Assembly: GCA_946886425.1 (NCBI GenBank)
Contig: CAMPIP010000069.1
Span: 1 to 10,964, forward strand
Direction of reading: 5' to 3'
DNA length: 10,964 nucleotides
DNA from: an uncultured Actinomycetes bacterium
GTDB taxonomy: Bacteria; Actinomycetota; Thermoleophilia; Solirubrobacterales; 70-9
In this document: piece after piece, positions 6,623 through 10,964 of the stretch
Layout: each line of letters begins with the position of its first letter
Position numbering within the stretch: the first letter of the stretch is position 1
Program-made: the position numbers and the translations under genes
Notes under the pieces: model-generated
Databases searched by the model: none
The model's input: only the letters and a program-made list of their open reading frames with translations
Told to the model about the DNA's origin: nothing

Positions 6623-8694
6623 TACAGCCCGTAGCGCCAGCGCATCCAGCCGCGGCGGCCGAGGAAGGCGGCGCCGAAGAGCAGCCCGCCGGCGAGCAGG
6701 CCGGCGACGATCGCTCCCACGGGGCTGCTCTCCGAGTCCTCGGATTCGGCTTCGGAATCGGCCGCGGACGCCGTAGCGGGCGGCTCGGCACCGGTCGCTT
6801 CGAGGTCTTCGGGCTTCAGCCCCCCGGGCGGGCCGGTTTCGACCGGCGGCACCGGCGTCGCCTGCCCCGGCGTCTGGCCGGGGAGCGCGGAGCGGGGTTC
6901 GGGAGCGGTGCCGACGCCGCCGGTTGCGGCGCCGCCAGCGCCCGCAGAGGTGGCGGGAGGTTCGGAGGTCGCGGGCGGGGCCACCGCGGCCGTGGCGCCG
7001 GGCGCCGGCGCGAGCGTGGCCTCCCCGGCCGCCGCGGCGGCGCCGGTCTTCGGGGCGCTTCGCGCTTCCCGCGGCGGCGGGTTGAGCGGGTAATACTTCT
7101 CGGAGGCCACGACCAGGGCGTAGGACGTGACCCAGATCGGCGTCTGGTCGCTCGACTTCGAGTAGCGGTAGTGGCCGTCGCCCACCTGGCGGGAGGCGAC
7201 GTAGTCGAGGGCGGACTTGCCGCCGCGCCGGTAGGTGCCGGGGTCGTCGCCGGCGGCGAGGATGCCCTGGATCGCCCAGGCGGTCGACTGAGTGTTGACG
7301 GTGCCGCCGGCACCGAGCGGGAAGCCGCCGCCGGGGCGCTGCGATTCCCGCAGGTAGGCGAGCCCGCGGCGGACCGCCTTGGAGCTCGGCGAGAGCGCTT
7401 GCATGGCCGCGGCGGTGCCGTCGGCGGTGCTGGGCGAGCCGGGCACGTCGCCCCAGCCGCCGTCGTCGTTCTGGACCCCGCGCAGCCAGGAGAGGGAGCG
7501 GTCGAGGCCGCCGTCGGCTCCGGCGGCGCGCAGGGCGATCACGGCGAAGGCGGTCGAGCCCGGCCAGTTTTCGTAGGAGCCGTTGCCCCGGCGCTTGCCG
7601 AGCAGCTCGGCGACGAGGTCATGGCCGCCGAAGTCGCGCGGGTCGACGCCGCTGGCATGGAGGGCGAGGATCGTGCGGGCGAGATCGCCGGGGCTCTTCT
7701 TCTCGCCGACCTGCCCGCGCAGGTAGTCGACCGGGCTACGGCCTCCGGCGCCCACGTCGAGCGGGTTGTGCCCGGCGGCGGCGAGGCCGAGCATCGCCCA
7801 GCAGGTCATCGTCGCGTCGGAGTCGTCGCCCGGCGAGGGGCCCCAGCCGCCATCGGAGTTCTGCTCGCCCCGCAGCCAGGCGACGCCGGCGGGGACACCG
7901 GAGGCGGCGGCGCTCTCGCTGGAGGCGGCCTCGGCGGCGGTAGCGGACGAGTGCGCCGCGGCGGCCTCGGCGGGCGGCGGCGCCAGAGCGCCGAGGAGCA
8001 GGGTCGCCGCCAGCAGCGCGGCGAAGCCGCCGGCGCGCAGGCGCGGGTTCAGGCGATCGGCCTCGGACGACGCGGGCTCAGAGGGCACCTCGCGGCGGTC
8101 CCACTCGAAGCGCTGGCGGAAACGGACCAGCATCCGCACCATCGCCGGTCCGGCGACGAGAGCGAGGACTACGTTGCCGATCGCGTGGGCGAAGTCGAAC
8201 GGGATCGCCCGGCCGATCAGCAGCCAGTAGCGCTCCCATGACAACTCGCCTCCGTAGGTCGCCATCAGGGAGAAGTTGAGCAGAGCGCCGTAGAGGATGC
8301 CGGCCGCCCCGCAGGCGGCGGCGAGAGTGAGCCGGCTGACGTTGCGGCCACCGAGCGCGAGGGCGGCGCCGAGCACGCCGCAGAGGCCCCAGCCAACCAT
8401 CTGCCAGGGCGTCCACGGCCCCTGCCCGAACCAGACGTTGGAGACCAGGGCGGCGAGGGCGCCGACCGCGAAGCCGGGGGCGCCGCCGAGCGCGTAGCCG
8501 GCGAAGATGACGATGTCGGTGGTCGGCTTGACGTTGGGGAAGGCGGCAAAGGCGACCCGGCCGACGATTGCCAGCGCCGCCAGCGCCGCGACCAGGGCGA
8601 CCACCTGTGCGGGCGGCCTCGAGCGCTCGTACCAGGCGAACCCGGCGACCAGCACGGCCCCGATCACCAGAAAGCTCGCCAGCTCCCAGCTCAT
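6622..8694 (-). CDS. ECF transporter S component fused to extracellular alpha/alpha-toroid domain
   Basis: The protein has 690 aa. ATG 8694 overlaps the EcfA stop by 4 bp (ATGA), with GAGGAG upstream. Residues 1-190 are a multi-span S component with the hallmark PNVKPTTDIVIFAGYALGG (54-72) and GQGPWTPWQMVGWGL (90-104). After a charged linker, residues 221-247 look like a signal anchor (AALLAATLLLGAL, then PAEAAAA). Residues about 266-540 form a prenyltransferase/squalene-cyclase-type repeat toroid with QNSDGGWG (278-285), QNDDGGWG (408-415), QRPGGGF and QVGDGHY. An Ala/Pro-rich stalk (541-655) leads to a C-terminal membrane helix (658-679) with an Arg-rich cytoplasmic tail. The toroid should sit outside, tethered on both sides, presumably delivering ligand to the S component. 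Transcobalamin and intrinsic factor use the same fold, so corrinoid is a candidate substrate. No class II cyclase DxDD in its usual context is seen. Confidence 0.85.
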   Translation of the reverse strand: MSWELASFLVIGAVLVAGFAWYERSRPPAQVVALVAALAALAIVGRVAFAAFPNVKPTTDIVIFAGYALGGAPGFAVGALAALVSNVWFGQGPWTPWQMVGWGLCGVLGAALALGGRNVSRLTLAAACGAAGILYGALLNFSLMATYGGELSWERYWLLIGRAIPFDFAHAIGNVVLALVAGPAMVRMLVRFRQRFEWDRREVPSEPASSEADRLNPRLRAGGFAALLAATLLLGALAPPPAEAAAAHSSATAAEAASSESAAASGVPAGVAWLRGEQNSDGGWGPSPGDDSDATMTCWAMLGLAAAGHNPLDVGAGGRSPVDYLRGQVGEKKSPGDLARTILALHASGVDPRDFGGHDLVAELLGKRRGNGSYENWPGSTAFAVIALRAAGADGGLDRSLSWLRGVQNDDGGWGDVPGSPSTADGTAAAMQALSPSSKAVRRGLAYLRESQRPGGGFPLGAGGTVNTQSTAWAIQGILAAGDDPGTYRRGGKSALDYVASRQVGDGHYRYSKSSDQTPIWVTSYALVVASEKYYPLNPPPREARSAPKTGAAAAAGEATLAPAPGATAAVAPPATSEPPATSAGAGGAATGGVGTAPEPRSALPGQTPGQATPVPPVETGPPGGLKPEDLEATGAEPPATASAADSEAESEDSESSPVGAIVAGLLAGGLLFGAAFLGRRGWMRWRYGL

Positions 8695-10436
8695 CCGCCC
8701 CGCTCCTCGTTCCCCTTGTCGCTTGTAGCCCTGTGGGATACATCCGACAGGCTCAACGCCGCGGCACCCTGCTCGGGAGTGACGACGCCGGGGATGTCGA
8801 GGACGCGGGCGACCTCGGTCGCGAAGTACCAGCCGCCGGAGAGGATCTCGGCGGCCGGGCCGTCGGCGACGACTACCCCGTCGCCGAGCAGCACCACCCG
8901 CTCCGCGAACTCGGCGGCGAACTCGACGTCGTGGGTGGCGACGACAACACCGGCGCCGCGTCCGGCAAGCGACTCGATCAGGGCGACGAGGTCGCCCTTG
9001 CGGGCCCGGTCCATGCCCCGGGTCGGCTCGTCGAGGGCGACGAGGCCCGGAAGCCTCTCCCCTTCCATCTGGCCGGCCAGGGCGATCGCCAGAGCCAAGC
9101 GCTGGCGCTCGCCGCCCGAGAGATCCCTGGGGTCGGCGTCGGCTGCGTGGTCGAGGCCGACCAGGCGCAGGGCGGCTTCCCCTTGTTCGCCCGGCAGTTC
9201 GTCTCCGACCCGCTCACGGACGAGGTAGTCGCTGGGGTTCTGGGTGAGCAGGGCGATGCCGTGCGAGACGCCCACTTTGCCGGCGACGGTCTCGACCAAG
9301 CCCGCCGCAGCGCGCAGCAGCGTGCTCTTGCCGGCACCGTTGCGGCCCATCAGGGCAACTCGTTCGCCACCGCTGATCGTCAGGTCGATCCCGCGCAGAA
9401 CGTCGTACAGCGCATCGTCACGGGGGAGCTCGACCCAAACCTGTCTAGACCGGAGCGCCTGTGTAGCCGGTGGTGTGACCCCCTCCTCTCTCAACTTGCT
9501 TCGGTGGATCGTGGGGGGCCGTCCGAGGTTCTGCTGCCGAAGAAGTACAAGCCGTTCGGAGGGGGACACACCCCCGGCTTCGAGGGGGTCTGCCGAGGCG
9601 AGCTTGGCGCGGGCGTCCCTGACGCCGACGGGCAGTGGCGTCAGTCCGGCGAGGGTGAAGAGCCGGGCGGCTGGGGTCTCCAGTGGGGGGTCGGACTGTT
9701 GCGCCCAGGCGAGGAAGTCGGCGGGGCGGCCGTCGAAGGCGATGGTGCCGGCGGCCATGGCGATGGCTCGGTCGGCTGCCGCTAGGCAGCGCTCGAGGCG
9801 GTGTTCCGCCAGGAGAATTGAGACGCCCCACTCCTCGTTGAGGCGGCGGAGGAGCCAGATCAGCTCGTCGCCGGCGACCGGGTCGAGCTGGGAGGTGGGC
9901 TCGTCGAGCAGCACGAGCCGCGGCCGGGTGACCAAGGCCGCCGCGAGCGAAACCCGCTGCAGCTCGCCGCCGGAGAGGCTGTCGACGGTGCGGTCGAGGA
10001 GGTGCGGGATCGCCAGGGCTAGTGCGACCTCCTCGATGGCTCGGGCTCGGGACGAGGCCGGATCGCCGCGCATCTCCAGGGGGAGGCCGATCTCGGCCGA
10101 GACGGTGGTGGAGACGACTTGGGTCTCGGGGTCCTGGGCGACGTAGCCGACCGAGGAGGCGAGCTCGCCGGGGCCGGTGGCGAGGGCGTCGGTGCCGGCC
10201 ACGCGGACGGCGCCGGAGATCTCGCCACCGTGGAAGTGCGGAACGAGGCCACAGGCGGCTTTGAGGAGGGTCGACTTGCCGGAGGCGGAGCGGCCGGCGA
10301 GGAGGACCAGCTCGCCGGGGGCGATCTCGAGGGAGACGCTGGCGAGGGAGTCGCGATCGGCGGTCGGGTAGCGGTAGGTGAGGGACTCGACGGCGAGGGC
10401 TGGCGGGGCGCCGCGGCGGATGGCGAGGTCAGGCAC
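8691..10436 (-). CDS. ECF transporter ATPase, two fused ABC domains (EcfA-EcfA')
   Basis: The protein has 581 aa. GTG 10436 has GGAGG about 8 nt upstream and overlaps the ecfT frame by 8 bp. ABC domain 1 has Walker A GRSASGKST (48-56), Q-loop Q101, signature LSGGE (154-158), Walker B LVLLDEP (174-180) and H212. ABC domain 2 has Walker A GRNGAGKST (364-372), Q-loop Q399, signature LSGGE (439-443), Walker B LVALDEP (465-471) and H502. Both ATP sites look intact. The protein should power the transporter formed with the EcfT-like gene upstream and the S-component fusion downstream. The linker between the domains contains palindromic element E2, which encodes about residues 287-324 (SPSERLVLLRQQNLGRP and neighbours) in frame. 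A linker of this composition is not part of either ABC domain. The C-terminus (551-581) is a low-complexity tail overlapping the next gene. Confidence 0.92.
   Translation of the reverse strand: MPDLAIRRGAPPALAVESLTYRYPTADRDSLASVSLEIAPGELVLLAGRSASGKSTLLKAACGLVPHFHGGEISGAVRVAGTDALATGPGELASSVGYVAQDPETQVVSTTVSAEIGLPLEMRGDPASSRARAIEEVALALAIPHLLDRTVDSLSGGELQRVSLAAALVTRPRLVLLDEPTSQLDPVAGDELIWLLRRLNEEWGVSILLAEHRLERCLAAADRAIAMAAGTIAFDGRPADFLAWAQQSDPPLETPAARLFTLAGLTPLPVGVRDARAKLASADPLEAGGVSPSERLVLLRQQNLGRPPTIHRSKLREEGVTPPATQALRSRQVWVELPRDDALYDVLRGIDLTISGGERVALMGRNGAGKSTLLRAAAGLVETVAGKVGVSHGIALLTQNPSDYLVRERVGDELPGEQGEAALRLVGLDHAADADPRDLSGGERQRLALAIALAGQMEGERLPGLVALDEPTRGMDRARKGDLVALIESLAGRGAGVVVATHDVEFAAEFAERVVLLGDGVVVADGPAAEILSGGWYFATEVARVLDIPGVVTPEQGAAALSLSDVSHRATSDKGNEERGG
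9465..9579. repeat. Palindromic element E2, in frame inside the EcfA gene
   Basis: The arms at 9465-9486 and 9558-9579 are inverted repeats of each other over 22 bp with two mismatches (AGCCGG.GGTGTG.CCCCCTCC). They enclose 71 nt, the same spacing as E1. On the minus strand the core holds CTTGTACTTCTTCGGC, GAACCTCGGACGGCC and ACCGAA. From CTTGTACTT onward, 34 of 44 bases match the E1 core without a gap, although the arms of the two elements are unrelated. The element lies between the two ABC domains and is translated in frame, with low-GC3 codons (CTT GTA CTT CTT) unlike the surrounding gene. Confidence 0.75.
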
Positions 10437-10932
10437 GGCGGGCCTCCAGCGGTGATGCGGCGGCCGGGCCGCGAGGGGGCTGCGAGCGCTTGGCCGCCGC
10501 CGCTGCGCGGGCGCGGCGGGGTGCCTTGCGGCGCAGGGGCGCGAGGCCGGTGGCGAGAAGCAGGGCGCTGAGGGCGAGGGAGGCCGGTCCCAAAGCCAGT
10601 TCGATGTGGGGGTAGGTGCGGAAGTCGTCGGCGCCCGCCAGCTTGCCGGCGATCGCCGCCGCGAGCACGCCCAGGGCCACCAGGTGGAAGCGGCGGTCGA
10701 AGCGCGAGGCGAACGCGGTCAAATTCCGCCCCCATAGGGGCCGAAACTGACCGCGTTCGCGACGACGTCGGCGGCGCGGGCGCTCGAGCGCGTAGCCGCG
10801 CAGCTCCAGGGTGGCGGCGACGTCGACGGCGCGGTCGAATGAGCCGGCGAGGAGGCGGCGGAGCAGGGGTGGCCAGCCGGCTCTGGCGGCGCCGGGGCCG
10901 CGGAGGCGGGCGGCGTCGCGGCGCCGCGTTCG
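10429..10932 (-). CDS. EcfT-like transmembrane component, partial; frame interrupted near the right edge
   Basis: The frame ends at the TGA at 10431-10429 and is open back to 10932, where an in-frame TGA (10935-10933) interrupts it. Both EcfT coupling motifs are visible: DAARLRGPG near the start of the visible part and SFDRAVDVAATLELRGYALERP after it. Each carries the XRG tripeptide by which EcfT contacts the ATPases. A hydrophobic pair of helices follows (LVALGVLAAAIAG, then LGPASLALSALLLATGLAPL), and the tail is basic. Between ALERPRRRRR and the first helix lies the E3 palindrome, translated as ERGQFRPLWGRNLTAF. The gene overlaps the ATPase start by 8 bp. The N-terminal membrane helices should lie beyond the right edge, but the stop separates them from this part. 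A frameshift or deletion, an assembly error, or a pseudogene are all possible. A TTG at 10722 would start only the last 97 residues. Confidence 0.65.
   Translation of the reverse strand, partial: RTRRRDAARLRGPGAARAGWPPLLRRLLAGSFDRAVDVAATLELRGYALERPRRRRRRERGQFRPLWGRNLTAFASRFDRRFHLVALGVLAAAIAGKLAGADDFRTYPHIELALGPASLALSALLLATGLAPLRRKAPRRARAAAAAKRSQPPRGPAAASPLEARRA
10709..10760. repeat. Palindromic element E3, in frame inside the EcfT-like gene
   Basis: GCGAACGCGGTCA (10709-10721) is matched perfectly by TGACCGCGTTCGC (10748-10760). The 26-nt interior continues the hairpin with TTC/GAA (10724-10726 with 10743-10745) and GCCCC-CATA-GGGGC (10728-10741). The whole 52 bp therefore folds into one long stem-loop with few mismatches. 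It falls where EcfT proteins have a variable loop between the second XRG motif and the last helices, and the reading frame passes through it. It shares no obvious sequence with E1 or E2. Confidence 0.65.
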
Positions 10933-10964
10933 TCAAAGTGAATCTCGGCGGCATCTCCGCGACT

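Noticed and set aside
6622..8694. Squalene-hopene cyclase or prenyltransferase enzyme
   Set aside because: Only the QxxxGGW-type toroid repeats are present. The DxDD catalytic motif is not seen in its normal context, and the domain is fused to a transporter S component.
1..10964. tRNA, rRNA, CRISPR array, insertion sequence transposase
   Set aside because: None were seen on reading both strands. The only repeats are the palindromic elements described, which encode no transposase.

Overview
The window is GC-rich bacterial DNA, densely packed with genes, with GTG/TTG starts and overlapping stop-start junctions. Gene content and codon use suggest a high-GC actinobacterium. The pairing of an ECF vitamin-type transporter with a squalene-cyclase-like toroid protein, together with a Rho_N protein rich in Arg, points to Thermoleophilia/Solirubrobacterales. 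That placement is inference from recognition, not from a marker gene.

Left part (1-3292). A partial membrane-anchored histidine kinase runs off the left edge. A 365-bp divergent intergenic region with an AT-rich island separates it from an ArsR-type winged-helix regulator on the + strand. Converging on that regulator is a two-gene minus-strand unit, a DUF192 protein followed by a PhoB-type response regulator. A + strand gene of unknown function is divergent from the DUF192 gene.

Right part (3449-10964). One long minus-strand gene string reads, in transcription order: EcfT (runs off the right edge, frame disturbed near the edge), a double-ATPase EcfA fusion, an ECF S-component fused to an extracellular alpha/alpha-toroid domain, a nitroreductase-family flavoprotein, glycerol-3-phosphate dehydrogenase, and a Rho-like protein whose ATPase motifs have decayed. 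Most junctions overlap or nearly touch. The first three genes together are a transporter (T, A-A', S). The toroid is the fold seen in transcobalamin/intrinsic factor, so a corrinoid-type ligand is a reasonable but unproven guess.

The most unusual signal is a set of short palindromic elements. E1 (3296-3406, intergenic) has perfect 20-bp inverted arms. E2 (9465-9579, in frame inside the EcfA gene) has 22-bp arms with two mismatches. Their arms are unrelated in sequence, yet both enclose a 71-nt core and the cores are clearly homologous (34 of the first 44 aligned bases). Both cores are open in the same frame and encode similar peptides (ERLVLFRRLNLGLP / ERLVLLRQQNLGRP). A third, different palindrome, E3 (10709-10760), sits in frame inside ecfT. 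This looks like a family of dispersed, ORF-compatible palindromic repeats comparable in style to the Rickettsia palindromic elements. I could not check copy number or prior description.
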